Below, one piece after another: positions 37,077-48,808 of a stretch of DNA of 64,000 nt (within the stretch, counting starts at the first letter, position 1; every line of letters begins with the position of its first letter). The notes under the pieces were generated by a model. That model ran no database searches and was not told the origin of the DNA. It saw nothing but the letters and a program-made list of their open reading frames with translations. Source of the stretch: Verrucomicrobiaceae bacterium (GTDB taxonomy: Bacteria > Verrucomicrobiota > Verrucomicrobiia > Verrucomicrobiales > Akkermansiaceae); the NCBI GenBank assembly GCA_027484055.1, contig JAIXQH010000042.1, positions 1 to 64,000 on the forward strand. The letters are read 5' to 3'. The position numbers and the translations under genes were made by a program.

Positions 37077-38153
37077 ATGTGTCCATCCATGATCGATACA
37101 GCCGAACAGCTCTCACACCACTTGCGCTTGAGCTGTGGCGACTCTTCGAGCCCGGTGTGTGCCATCGACACTGAAGCGGATAGTCTTCATCGTTACCGTG
37201 AATCACTCTGCTTGATACAATTCGCTGATCGCGAAAAGTGTGTTTTAATCGATCCCCTTGCCATTGAGGACTTGTCATCCTTGGCATCCTATCTCTCGAT
37301 CGCAACGGTCTGGATGCACGGAGCTGATTATGACATGACCATGTTCAAACGCCAGTTTGGAGCGCTGCCGGCGCGGGTCTATGATACTCAAATTGGCGCA
37401 CGCTTACTGGGTGTAAAACGTTTTGGGCTAGGTGATTTGGTGAATTTATACTTCGGTGTCGAGTTATCAAAATCTTCACAAAAAGCCGATTGGGGGAAGC
37501 GCCCTCTTTCACCCAAAATGGTCGAATATGCGCTGAACGATGTTTTTTACCTATTGGAAATGGGTGATAAAATCGTCACAGCTCTGAAAGAAAAAGATCG
37601 TTATCACTGGTTCGAGGAAAGCTGCAAAGCAGCACAGCAGCGCGTTTTGCTACGCGACGACACGAAAGAAGAAAGTTGGCGAGTGCAAGGTTCGGGGCGG
37701 CTTGAACGTTATGGGTTAGCCTGTCTCAAGGCGCTCTGGCACTGGCGAGATGAAGAGGCAAAGGCGTGGGATAGACCTTCATTCATGGTAGCTCCAAATC
37801 GTCAACTTCTCGAATGGTGCATAGAACTCGACGCCAATAAACAATTCCCGATTCCACCGCATTATCGTCCAGACCGCGCGAAACGTCTTCGTAGCACTCT
37901 TGCGTTTGTTCAAAAGATGCCGGAGTCCGAGTGGCCTGTCCGACCCAGCACCACCCGAAGGAAGCGAGATCGCGATTTTGAAAATAGAGTCGATGCTCTT
38001 CTTCTTGCTCGCGAGCAAGCTGCTAAGAGGTTTGACATAGATGGCTCATTGATTGCTCCACGCGCAATTCTCGAAGCTATCGCTGCGGGTGAACTCGAGC
38101 CTGAAAACGCTCTATTGAATTGGCAACGCGAGTGTTTGGCAATCAAACCGTGA
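37077..38153 (+). CDS. rnd: Ribonuclease D
   Basis: 358 residues. 3'-5' exoribonuclease of the DEDD family used in tRNA 3' maturation. Motifs: AIDTEAD (Asp/Glu, about 28-34), MHGADYDMTMF (Asp in helix), and MVEYALNDVFYL (Tyr-x3-Asp). The C-terminal half holds an HRDC-like helical domain (GRLERYGLACLKALWHWRDEEAKAWDRPSFMVAPN). Normal length for RNase D (about 370). Starts at ATG 37077; MIDTAEQ at 37089 is a possible alternative. Confidence 0.9.
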   Translation: MCPSMIDTAEQLSHHLRLSCGDSSSPVCAIDTEADSLHRYRESLCLIQFADREKCVLIDPLAIEDLSSLASYLSIATVWMHGADYDMTMFKRQFGALPARVYDTQIGARLLGVKRFGLGDLVNLYFGVELSKSSQKADWGKRPLSPKMVEYALNDVFYLLEMGDKIVTALKEKDRYHWFEESCKAAQQRVLLRDDTKEESWRVQGSGRLERYGLACLKALWHWRDEEAKAWDRPSFMVAPNRQLLEWCIELDANKQFPIPPHYRPDRAKRLRSTLAFVQKMPESEWPVRPSTTRRKRDRDFENRVDALLLAREQAAKRFDIDGSLIAPRAILEAIAAGELEPENALLNWQRECLAIKP

Positions 38154-38213
38154 CCTAATTGAGATAAGAATTTCCTGCTTGATGTCCGATTCCACATCAA
38201 CATAAATTTAAAT

Positions 38214-38618
38214 GTGCGATCAGCTCAGGAACAGTGCAGTTACCAACGCCTATCTTTCACCTGCCTAGGGTGTGGTTTACGGCTTTCCGTGAGCCAAAAC
38301 CTCGCAGGCATATCAGGACCCTGCCCTTGCTGTAGGATGACGATACAGGCTCCATTGATCCCGCTGGCCACGATCGTAGTTGCTCATCAAACTCAACCCA
38401 CTTTAGAATCTCCTCCTCGTGAGCAGCCCGTAAATATCCCACGTTTACCCGTCTCTCCAACGCGAAAAGGCCATATCATGGCAGACTTGTTGGTGGATCA
38501 GAAGCACTTGGAATGGAGCGAAACGACCGGCACCGTTCGACTCATTACCTACTCAATTTTGGCAGCGAGCCTCTGTGTTTTAGTCACTTGGATTTTAAGC
38601 GGCTGGGTCGCGAAATAA
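38214..38618 (+). CDS. Small zinc-ribbon membrane protein
   Basis: 134 residues from GTG 38214. Residues 17-42 have the pattern CLGC...CPCC, a four-cysteine zinc ribbon of the type seen in short regulatory or membrane proteins. A polar Pro-rich middle is followed by one C-terminal membrane helix (LITYSILAASLCVLVTWILSGWV). No known family by eye. It lies 60 bp after rnd and 123 bp before gyrB. Low GC codons and no ribosome-binding site; moderately sure it is real because the Cys spacing is regular. Confidence 0.55.
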   Translation: MRSAQEQCSYQRLSFTCLGCGLRLSVSQNLAGISGPCPCCRMTIQAPLIPLATIVVAHQTQPTLESPPREQPVNIPRLPVSPTRKGHIMADLLVDQKHLEWSETTGTVRLITYSILAASLCVLVTWILSGWVAK

Positions 38619-38710
38619 AAGGGGTGTAATCTAATGATAACCAGATGGTTATGATTTTTATTTGGACACCAAAAAAAGCCTGATTTTATGACGAAGTTCC
38701 TTGTATCTAG

Positions 38711-41284
<2,574 letters not shown>

Positions 41285-41316
41285 GCTAACCCTGATTCCT
41301 GACCCTTTTTGATACG

Positions 41317-43920
41317 ATGTCCGAAGCTAATATTAAACCGATCAACGTCGCCGAAGAACTTTCCAAGTCCTTCTTGGAATACTCGATGTCCGTGATCATT
41401 TCCCGCGCACTTCCCGATGTGCGCGATGGCCTCAAGCCCTCCCAGCGCCGCATTCTCTATGCCATGCGGCAGCTCGGCGTCGGTCCCGGCAAGCCTCACG
41501 TGAAATGCGCCAAAATCGTCGGTGAAACGATGGGTAACTTCCACCCACACGGCGACATGTCCATCTACACCTCCCTCGTCAACATGGGCCAGCCTTGGTC
41601 GATGCGGGAAATGCTCATCGACGGTCAGGGTAACTTCGGCTCCGTAGAAGGCGACTCTGCAGCGTCCATGCGTTACACCGAAGCCCGTCTCCACCCGCTC
41701 GGCCTCGCGATGATGGATGACCTCGACAAGGACACGGTCGATATGATTCCGAACTACGACGGCTCCCAGTTAGAGCCATCCGTTCTGCCATCCGCATTCC
41801 CTAACTTTTTGGTCAACGGCAGCACCGGCATCGCCGTCGGCATGGCCACCAATCTCGCGTCACACAACCTCGGCGAAGTCGTCGATGCAATCTGCGCGCA
41901 GATCGACAATCCAGAGATCTCACTGCCCGAGCTCATGCAGCACATGAAAGGGCCGGATTTCCCAGTTGCCTGCGAAATCCGCGGCATCCGTGGCATCGAG
42001 GAATACTTCCGCACCGGCCGCGGCTCGATGCGGATGCGTGGAAAAATGGAAATCGAGGAAAATGCCAATGGCCGCTCCATCATCATCATTCGCGGCGTCC
42101 CATACGGCGTGAACCGTGCAACCCTGCAGGAACGCATCGCTGAACTCGTGAATGAAAAGATCCTCACCGGCATCTCCGGCATGCGGGATCTATCCGCAGA
42201 AGACACTTGCATCGAAATCGAACTCAAGCGCGACGCCCGCCCGCAAGTGGTCATGGCGCAGCTCTTCAAGCTGACCTCCATGGAGACCTCGTTCTCCGTG
42301 AACATGCTGGCGATTCATAAAAATCGCCCGAAGCAACTCTCACTCAAGGAAGCCATCGATGCCTACATCGAGCACCGCCGCGAAGTCGTCATCCGCCGCA
42401 CTCGCTATCTCTTGGGAAAAGCGGAAGAACGCGCCGAGTTGCTCGAAGCCTTCCTGCTCGCACTCGGCCACCTTGATGAATTCATCAAGATCATCCGCAA
42501 CTCGAAAAATCGCGACGAAGCCCGCGAGCGCCTCGCGGCTTACAACTTCCCCGTCGCCACCGCAGAAGGATTGGGCATCCTCATCCGTTCGCAGGCATCT
42601 ATTTCGGGTGATACCTACACGTTCAGCGAGCGTCAGGTAAACGCCATCCTCGAACTCCGCCTCTATCAGCTCACGGGCATGGAGCGGGACAAGGTGAAAG
42701 CGGAATACGACGCCGTGCTTGCCGACATACTCGACCTAATGGACATCCTCGCCCGCGAAGAACGGGTTCTTACGATCATCAAGGACGAGCTGCGCGTCAT
42801 CAAAGACCGCTTCGCCAGCCCACGGAAGTGCAACATCGTCGCAGAAGTGGGTGAAGTTGCCATGGAAGACCTCATCGCCAACGACGCGATGATCGTGACC
42901 CTCTCGCACCGCGGCTACATCAAGCGCACCCTTTCCAGCGAATACCGCGTCCAAGGCCGTGGTGGAAAAGGCCTCAAAGGCATGGAGACACGCGGCACGA
43001 AAAAGGACGAAGCGGCCGATTTCATCGAGCACCTTTTCAGCGTGCAGGCGCACGATTACCTACTCTTCTTCACCAACACCGGCCGCATGTATGTGGAGCG
43101 CGTTTATGAACTCCCAGAAGGTTCCCGCACCGCGATGGGCCGCAGCATCCAGAACGTGCTGAACCTCAAGCCCGAGGAAAAAATCGCCGCCCTCCTCCGC
43201 CTTGAGCGCACCGTGGATGAAAATGGCAATGACATCACCTTCCGCGAGGAGGCGGGCTACGTCTTCTTCGCCACCCGCAGCGGTAAGGTGAAAAAGACCG
43301 CCGTCAACGACTTCAGAAACTACCGCAAGGACGGCATCATCGCCATCAACCTTGAAGAAAACAACGAGCTCATCGGCGTCCGGCTCACTTCCGGTGGCGA
43401 CGAAATCATCCTCGTCACCCACGAAGGCATGAGCCTCCGCTTCCACGAGGACGACACCCGCCCACTCGGTCGCGGCACCGCGGGCGTCATGGGCATCCGC
43501 CCGAGCGAGACGGATTACGTCATCGGCCTCGCCCTCGTGACCCAAGGCAGCACGCTGCTGGTCGCCTCGGAAAATGGCATCGGCAAGCGCACCACCTTCG
43601 AGGACTACCGCCTGCAATCCCGTGGTGGCAAGGGGATCATCACCATGAAAGTCACCGACAAGACCGGCCCCGTCGTGGGTGCGGTCACCGTCACCGAGCA
43701 AGACGAACTCATGCTCATGACCTCGAGCGGCCAAAGCATCCGCATCCGTGCGGCAGAAGTCCGTGAAACAGGCCGGAATGCCCAAGGCGTTAAACTCCTC
43801 ACGCTCAAGGGCTCGGAGAAACTTCAGGACATATCCATCGTTATCCCAGACGGCGACGACTCGACGAGCGCAGACGTAGAAGCGAGCGACGACGAAGCCA
43901 CACCGACCGACGAGGGCTGA
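41317..43920 (+). CDS. gyrA: DNA gyrase subunit A
   Basis: 867 residues. DNA-cleaving subunit; the catalytic Tyr is in MRYTEARL (about 119-126). GyrA-box QGRGGKG (about 545) in RVQGRGGKGLKGME shows it is gyrase and not topoisomerase IV. Six beta-pinwheel blades follow, and an acidic tail ends the protein. The quinolone-determining segment reads HPHGDMSIYT, so the positions equivalent to E. coli Ser83 and Asp87 are Met81 and Thr85. Confidence 0.96.
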   Translation: MSEANIKPINVAEELSKSFLEYSMSVIISRALPDVRDGLKPSQRRILYAMRQLGVGPGKPHVKCAKIVGETMGNFHPHGDMSIYTSLVNMGQPWSMREMLIDGQGNFGSVEGDSAASMRYTEARLHPLGLAMMDDLDKDTVDMIPNYDGSQLEPSVLPSAFPNFLVNGSTGIAVGMATNLASHNLGEVVDAICAQIDNPEISLPELMQHMKGPDFPVACEIRGIRGIEEYFRTGRGSMRMRGKMEIEENANGRSIIIIRGVPYGVNRATLQERIAELVNEKILTGISGMRDLSAEDTCIEIELKRDARPQVVMAQLFKLTSMETSFSVNMLAIHKNRPKQLSLKEAIDAYIEHRREVVIRRTRYLLGKAEERAELLEAFLLALGHLDEFIKIIRNSKNRDEARERLAAYNFPVATAEGLGILIRSQASISGDTYTFSERQVNAILELRLYQLTGMERDKVKAEYDAVLADILDLMDILAREERVLTIIKDELRVIKDRFASPRKCNIVAEVGEVAMEDLIANDAMIVTLSHRGYIKRTLSSEYRVQGRGGKGLKGMETRGTKKDEAADFIEHLFSVQAHDYLLFFTNTGRMYVERVYELPEGSRTAMGRSIQNVLNLKPEEKIAALLRLERTVDENGNDITFREEAGYVFFATRSGKVKKTAVNDFRNYRKDGIIAINLEENNELIGVRLTSGGDEIILVTHEGMSLRFHEDDTRPLGRGTAGVMGIRPSETDYVIGLALVTQGSTLLVASENGIGKRTTFEDYRLQSRGGKGIITMKVTDKTGPVVGAVTVTEQDELMLMTSSGQSIRIRAAEVRETGRNAQGVKLLTLKGSEKLQDISIVIPDGDDSTSADVEASDDEATPTDEG

Positions 43921-43942
43921 TCCCAGCACCCGCTAAACTGCT

Positions 43943-43970
43943 GCGCCTCATGCTGAGAAGAGGGAGGCGC
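43943..43970. terminator. GC-rich hairpin between gyrA and lptB
   Basis: GCGCCTC (43943-43949) and GAGGCGC (43964-43970) form a 7-bp stem between the two convergent genes. There is no T-run on either strand, so termination here would have to rely on other factors. Weak evidence. Confidence 0.3.
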
Positions 43971-43974
43971 GGCG

Positions 43975-44751
43975 TTACAATTTAAAGTCGTCGCCGAGGT
44001 AGTATTTCCGGGCGATTGGGTCGTTGACGAGTTCTTCAGAATCACCTTCGAGGATGACCCGTCCATCGTGAATGAGGAACGCGCGGTCGGTGATGCTCAA
44101 GGTCTCGCGGACAGAGTGGTCGGTGATGAGGATGGCAAGACCATCGCGATCCCGCAGGTCGCGGACGATGCGCTGGATGTCCTCAACGGCGATGGGGTCG
44201 ATGCCGGCGAAGGGCTCGTCGAGCATGAGGAGGGTGGGGTCTGAGCAAAGCGAGCGGGCGATGGCTAAGCGGCGCTTTTCTCCTCCAGAAAGTGTGATGG
44301 CGAGGGACTTGGCCAGTTTGGTGATCCTGAATCGGGCCAACAGCTCATGGGCACGTTCGAGGCGGTCGGCGCGGTTGAGGTGGGGGCGCGTTTCGAGGAT
44401 GGCGAGCAGATTATCCAGAACAGAAAGTTTCCGGAAGGTGGATTCTTCTTGGGGCAAGTAGCCGAGGCCGAGCCGCGCCCGGCGGTGCATGGGCATATGG
44501 GAGAGGTCGTGACCATTGAAACAGACACTCCCGCTATCGGCAGGGACGAGGCCGGCGATCATGTAGAAGGACGTGGTCTTCCCTGCCCCATTGGGTCCTA
44601 GCAGGCCGACGATTTCACGAGGCTGGACGGTGATGGATACCCCATCTACGACGGCGCGGCCACCGTAGGTTTTCCGGAGTTCCTTGGCGTGGAGGACGGC
44701 TGTCTCGGTGTGGGAACAGGACGAGCCGGGCAGGTGCGAGATTTCGGACAT
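43975..44751 (-). CDS. lptB: LPS export ABC transporter ATPase
   Basis: 258 residues. Walker A GPNGAGKT (52-59), signature LSGGEKRR (about 153), Walker B LLMLDEPFAGID and the switch His in LITDHSV are all present and canonical, and the C-terminal extension YLGDDFKL is typical of LptB. It powers extraction of LPS from the inner membrane with LptFG and passes it to the Lpt bridge. About 12 extra residues precede the first strand. Last gene of the kdsA-Lpt operon. Confidence 0.9.
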   Translation of the reverse strand: MSEISHLPGSSCSHTETAVLHAKELRKTYGGRAVVDGVSITVQPREIVGLLGPNGAGKTTSFYMIAGLVPADSGSVCFNGHDLSHMPMHRRARLGLGYLPQEESTFRKLSVLDNLLAILETRPHLNRADRLERAHELLARFRITKLAKSLAITLSGGEKRRLAIARSLCSDPTLLMLDEPFAGIDPIAVEDIQRIVRDLRDRDGLAILITDHSVRETLSITDRAFLIHDGRVILEGDSEELVNDPIARKYYLGDDFKL

Positions 44752-44774
44752 GAAATGGGGAGGCTAGCGGCGTG

Positions 44775-46061
44775 TTAGGGCTTTTGCTTAATGTCGAGCA
44801 CGGTTTCCCAGACGCCTTCGGTGACAACACTGAATGGCTTGAGAAAAATCCGGAGGTTCAAGTCCGGCTGCTTGGCACGCTGATACTGGTTTCCACGGAC
44901 GATCCACGGGTAACCACCGCTGAGCGTGATTTGTTCGGCCTTGGCATTATAGGTGAAAATCGCGGCGCTGGCCTCGACGCGTTCCTGACCTTCACTGGCT
45001 TCTTTGACCACCCGGATTGCACCTGTCGCGACGATGCGCTCCACCCCGTCGAACCCACCGCCGAGACCGGTCTCTTTCTTGGGCTTGGGCGTCTTCTCAG
45101 CGTTCGGCTCTTCTGAAGACTTGGGGTCTTTGGTGACTGGGGCTTTCTTCGCGAGGAAGATTTTCAATTCATTGGCCCCAGAGAGGGTGAAGCGTGGATC
45201 CTTGACGGTGACGTTTTTTAAATAAACGAAGACGCCCTCGGCCGCATCGAAGTAAAATCCGCCGTCGCTGGTAATGATCGTGTCCGTCGGGCCAGGTTTT
45301 TTGTCGAGCGGCTTATCAGGTGCGGGGATGGTCGCTGCTGGCACGCCGGGTAGGCCTGCTTGGCGGAGCAAGTCGCTGGTCGCTTGATTGGCTTTTTCAG
45401 AAGCGGCAAGATCCGCCGCTAAGCTAGCCTTGGCAGCAGCAGCGGCCGTTGCCGCGACGGGAGCATGCGGCGCGGCATCCGCCTGGATCGCGGCGACTTC
45501 CTCTGAAGTCATCGGTGCCGGGGGGGCGGCGGTGAGTTGCTGAGCCAGAAGCGTCATGCCAAGAGCGGCCGTGGCTGGGAGCTTAGTGGAGGATGCTTTC
45601 ATGGTCTTCTCGTTAGGATTTTGGCGGATGTGCGTATTGACGGGACCAAGGAGAAAGCCCTGGCGTTGCTCAAAGAAGTAGCGTAGCCCGGTGCCGCTAG
45701 AGGTCATCTGGTCGTATTGAATCTCCACGGGTTCGTCCGCACTGAGGAGTCCTTTCCCTCGGTCCATCAGCGCCTGGACGAGATTCACGTGCCCGCGTGA
45801 ACTTTGGTCTGGGTTGAAAAATTCGATGGATACCGCCTGAGCCGCGATCTGCTCTGGGGTGACGAGGGTCATGATTTTCGCCTTCAGCGCACTCACCAGA
45901 CCTTTATTCTCATCATAGGCGGGAAAAATAACGTCCTTGAGCTCGCTCCCTGGAGGCAGCAGCGCGGTGGCTTGGAATTTACTCTTGGGAAGTTGCAGCG
46001 CGTCCTCCTCACCCGCAGCACAGGGCGATATGAGCGCAAAAATGGTGATAAAGCGACGCAA
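44775..46061 (-). CDS. Fused LptC/LptA-like LPS transport protein
   Basis: 428 residues from a TTG start that begins a signal peptide (RRFITIFALISPCAAG). Residues 30-147 resemble LptC (LKDVIFPAYDENKGLVSALKAKIMTL, ADEPVEIQYDQMTSSGTGLRYFFEQRQGFLLGPVNTHI). Residues about 250-428 resemble LptA/OstA (GGFYFDAAEGVFVYLKNVTVKD, VERIVATGAIRVVKE, VEASAAIFTYNAKAEQITLSGG). Between them is Met154 with what looks like a second signal peptide (MKASSTKLPATAALGMTL), then an Ala-rich linker. There is no stop codon between the halves. Flanked by kdsA and lptB, as lptC and lptA are in other Gram-negative bacteria. The start could also be internal at 45602 for the second half. Confidence 0.7.
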   Translation of the reverse strand: MRRFITIFALISPCAAGEEDALQLPKSKFQATALLPPGSELKDVIFPAYDENKGLVSALKAKIMTLVTPEQIAAQAVSIEFFNPDQSSRGHVNLVQALMDRGKGLLSADEPVEIQYDQMTSSGTGLRYFFEQRQGFLLGPVNTHIRQNPNEKTMKASSTKLPATAALGMTLLAQQLTAAPPAPMTSEEVAAIQADAAPHAPVAATAAAAAKASLAADLAASEKANQATSDLLRQAGLPGVPAATIPAPDKPLDKKPGPTDTIITSDGGFYFDAAEGVFVYLKNVTVKDPRFTLSGANELKIFLAKKAPVTKDPKSSEEPNAEKTPKPKKETGLGGGFDGVERIVATGAIRVVKEASEGQERVEASAAIFTYNAKAEQITLSGGYPWIVRGNQYQRAKQPDLNLRIFLKPFSVVTEGVWETVLDIKQKP

Positions 46062-46072
46062 GTGCTTGAGAA

Positions 46073-46894
46073 TTAGGAGTGCGAGGCGTGGTGAATGGAA
46101 ATGAGTTTCACAAGGAGGTCTTCGATGAATTCCAAAGGAATTTGATTTGGGCCGTCGGACATCGCATTCAGCGGGTCTGAGTGCACTTCCATGAACAGGC
46201 CATCGAGGCCGGTCGCCACTGCCGCGCGGGCTAGGACGGGGGCGAGTTCACCATCACCACCCGTCGCGCCACCAAGTCCGCCGGGACGTTGCACGGAGTG
46301 AGTGGCATCAAAAATGACAGGAAGCCCTTCTTTCCGCATCCAGTAAAGCGAGCGCATGTCCACCACCAGATTGTTGTAACCGAAGGTCGTGCCGCGCTCC
46401 GTGATGAGAAAATTCGTGCAGCCGAAGCCGCGCATTTTCCCGGCGATATTGACCGTGTCGAGTGGGGCAAGGAATTGGCCCTTTTTCACATTCACCGCGC
46501 GGCCGGTCTTGGCGGCCGCTTCGAGAAGGTCGGTCTGGCGGCAGAGGAAGGCCGGTATTTGAAGGAGATCGATGAATTCCGCAGCGATTTCTGCCTGCTC
46601 AGCGGTATGGATGTCGGTGGTGACGGGGACGCCCAGTTCTTTGCCGATTTCACCCAAAATACGGCAGCCCTCAAGCACGCCCGGCCCCCGAAATGCTCCG
46701 AGCGAGGTGCGGTTGGCCTTGTCGAAGGAGGCTTTAAAAATGAAATGAATCCCGGTGCGGTCTGCCACTTCCTTGAGCGAGCGCGCCATTTCCCAAGCAA
46801 AGGCCTCGCTCTCAAGCGCACAAGGCCCGAGGATAAAAAAGGGAACGGGTCCGCCGACGGGGACGTTGCCAATATGGAAGGGGTCGAAATTCAT
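46073..46894 (-). CDS. kdsA: 3-deoxy-8-phosphooctulonate synthase
   Basis: 273 residues; condenses arabinose 5-phosphate and phosphoenolpyruvate to KDO 8-phosphate for LPS inner core. ILGPCALESEAFAWEMA (Cys25), FIFKASFDKANRTSLGAFRGPG, TTDIHTAEQAE and VIFDATHSVQRPGG are characteristic. The Cys in GPCALES indicates the metal-dependent class (E. coli has Asn at this position). Five base pairs after the DUF1844 gene and 11 bp before the fused Lpt gene. Confidence 0.95.
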   Translation of the reverse strand: MNFDPFHIGNVPVGGPVPFFILGPCALESEAFAWEMARSLKEVADRTGIHFIFKASFDKANRTSLGAFRGPGVLEGCRILGEIGKELGVPVTTDIHTAEQAEIAAEFIDLLQIPAFLCRQTDLLEAAAKTGRAVNVKKGQFLAPLDTVNIAGKMRGFGCTNFLITERGTTFGYNNLVVDMRSLYWMRKEGLPVIFDATHSVQRPGGLGGATGGDGELAPVLARAAVATGLDGLFMEVHSDPLNAMSDGPNQIPLEFIEDLLVKLISIHHASHS

Positions 46895-46899
46895 AGGAT

Positions 46900-47172
46900 T
46901 CAGTGCGTGGAGGTAGAGGTGGCGACTTGCAGGAGTGGGCGGAGATTTCGCAGAGCGGTATGAAGGAGCTTATCTTCGGATTCTGTCAGATTTCCATCAG
47001 TTTTAGAAACCAGCATTTCGAGCGAATCGATCACTGACTGCGCGGCACGGAGATTGACTTGCGTTTGTCCGGTCATGGGATTGGGGATCTGACCGAGGAA
47101 AAGTCCGGCATTTTGAGCCTGCAGGATAATGAACTCGTTGAAACGGGGGTCGGCATCTGGCTCTCGGGGCAT
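46900..47172 (-). CDS. DUF1844 protein
   Basis: 90 residues. The pattern FNEFIILQAQNAGLFLGQIPNPMTGQTQVNLRAAQSVIDSLEMLVSKTDGNLTESEDKLLHTALRNLR is that of the DUF1844 family, small helical proteins of unknown function. It is the first gene of the LPS operon and its stop is 5 bp from the kdsA start, so it may have an envelope-related role, but that is inference. Confidence 0.8.
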   Translation of the reverse strand: MPREPDADPRFNEFIILQAQNAGLFLGQIPNPMTGQTQVNLRAAQSVIDSLEMLVSKTDGNLTESEDKLLHTALRNLRPLLQVATSTSTH

Positions 47173-47329
47173 GAAGGACAGTCCAAAGTCTCGTTCGATT
47201 TTACAAGAGGTAAGACACTAAATCAAAAATCAGCTCCGAGTCTACCCACCCTTAATCCTCCCGGCAAATTCTTGATTCTAGCCACATCCTAGCTTGGCGC
47301 AGCACCTTGCCCGTGGTAAATAACGCCAC

Positions 47330-48808
47330 GTGAACCGACGCTTTCAAATTGAAGACCTTATCGTTCAGGACTCCAGTGGGGTCGTGTTCCACGCCATCGA
47401 TCAGGAAACGGGACTGCCCGCAGCGGTGCGTCGACTATTCCCCTTCGGCGTGAATGGCGGTGGCCTCGAGGCCGCTGAACAAGAAGTTTACCAACTCGCG
47501 ATCGACAAAATCTCTGAGGTGAAACACCCCGCATTGCGTGCGATCCTGCTCGGCGGTATCGATCCTGTCGATGGTCTCCCCTTCTTGGCCACCGAGTGGG
47601 TGGAAGGTGCTACACTTCAATCCTTCGTCGATAAAGAACCCCTATCCTCCGGCGAAGCGGTCTATCTCATCACCCAAGCCTTGGAGGTTTGTGGGCTGCT
47701 ATCCCAAACACTTGGCCGCGAATCCGTCTGGGTGGAGACGGACTTGAGCACCATCGTCATCGGCGCTGCTGAAACAGGGCGGGGCTTTACCTTCTGGGTC
47801 TCACCGATGAAATGCATCGGTAAAAACGACGGCCAACGCGGCTTAGAACTGATCGTCACACTGGTCGAACACGTGCTAGGCTGGCGCGGTAAAGCGGTCT
47901 TGGATCAAGATGGCGGCGGCCTCGGGGCATGGCTTAAGTGGCTCCGCCTCACCGCCGCGAGCACCACCCTCGCTCAGGCACGTGAAAAGCTCGCCGAATC
48001 GCTGAACGTCGCAGCCCCCTCACCGGTTCGCAGGGCGGTGCGCCAAGCCGAGCGATCCACGCCGCCTAAGAAATTGAAAAAAAAGTCCAATTTACCCGCC
48101 ATCCTCGCGTCCATCACCGGTCTGGGTGTGCTGGCTCTCGGCGGCTTCGCCTTGATCAAGTGGAACGAATCCAAGCTCAGTAGCGAGTCCGTCGCGCTTG
48201 CTGCTACCGAAGCGCCAGCCACTGAAGAAAAACCCACCAAGAAGAAAAAATCCGCCCCAGTTGACCCAGAACCCGCCCCCAGCTCCGTGCCAGAGCCGGA
48301 ACCCACACCCGAGCCGGAAGTGATTGTAAATAAAGAAGCTCCCCCGGAAGCACCCATTGTGCTCGGCGAGACCCCTGAGCAAAAAGCCTCCCGCCGCGCT
48401 GCAGAGTTTTTAGACATCTCCCATAAGGAATCGACCGCCAAAGAAACCAAAGCCGCCGAACAAAAAGCCGCCATGACCGAAAAGGGCGGCGTCTTCACCA
48501 TCGCAGACTCCGAGCTTCTCGCCAGCCAAGACGGCACCGAGGTCTCACTCCAAGGCACGCTCTCGGAAATCGGTAAATCCACCTCGGGCAAGACACTCTA
48601 CCTCCTCTTTTCTCAAAAAGCCGCCCGCAACGAAGCTCGCGGCTCCATCCTCATCAGCAGCGTCGGTGCCGATCTCAGCGAAGAAAGCCTCACACCACTG
48701 ATCGGTAGAAATCTCAAGATCACCGGTAAAATCAAGGTGGACACCTTTCAAGGGATGAATCGCCCTTTGATCGTTATCGAAAAGCGCGCCTCCATCGAGC
48801 TGCAATGA
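47330..48808 (+). CDS. Pseudokinase-like membrane protein
   Basis: 492 residues from GTG 47330. Residues 5-230 align in layout with a eukaryotic-type Ser/Thr kinase: FQIEDLIVQDSSGVVFHAIDQETGLPAAVRRLFPF, then LATEWVEGATLQSFVD and a helical end. The invariant Lys is replaced by Arg (AAVRRL), and the HRD and DFG motifs are absent (SVWVETDLSTIVIG, FTFWVSP), so catalysis is unlikely. A membrane helix (LPAILASITGLGVLALGGFALI, about 260-280) follows, then a Lys/Pro/Glu-rich linker. The C-terminal beta domain (SLQGTLSEIGKSTSGKTLYLLFS...NLKITGKIKV) resembles an OB-fold. The stop overlaps the start of the GTPase gene by 4 bp. Confidence 0.65.
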   Translation: MNRRFQIEDLIVQDSSGVVFHAIDQETGLPAAVRRLFPFGVNGGGLEAAEQEVYQLAIDKISEVKHPALRAILLGGIDPVDGLPFLATEWVEGATLQSFVDKEPLSSGEAVYLITQALEVCGLLSQTLGRESVWVETDLSTIVIGAAETGRGFTFWVSPMKCIGKNDGQRGLELIVTLVEHVLGWRGKAVLDQDGGGLGAWLKWLRLTAASTTLAQAREKLAESLNVAAPSPVRRAVRQAERSTPPKKLKKKSNLPAILASITGLGVLALGGFALIKWNESKLSSESVALAATEAPATEEKPTKKKKSAPVDPEPAPSSVPEPEPTPEPEVIVNKEAPPEAPIVLGETPEQKASRRAAEFLDISHKESTAKETKAAEQKAAMTEKGGVFTIADSELLASQDGTEVSLQGTLSEIGKSTSGKTLYLLFSQKAARNEARGSILISSVGADLSEESLTPLIGRNLKITGKIKVDTFQGMNRPLIVIEKRASIELQ

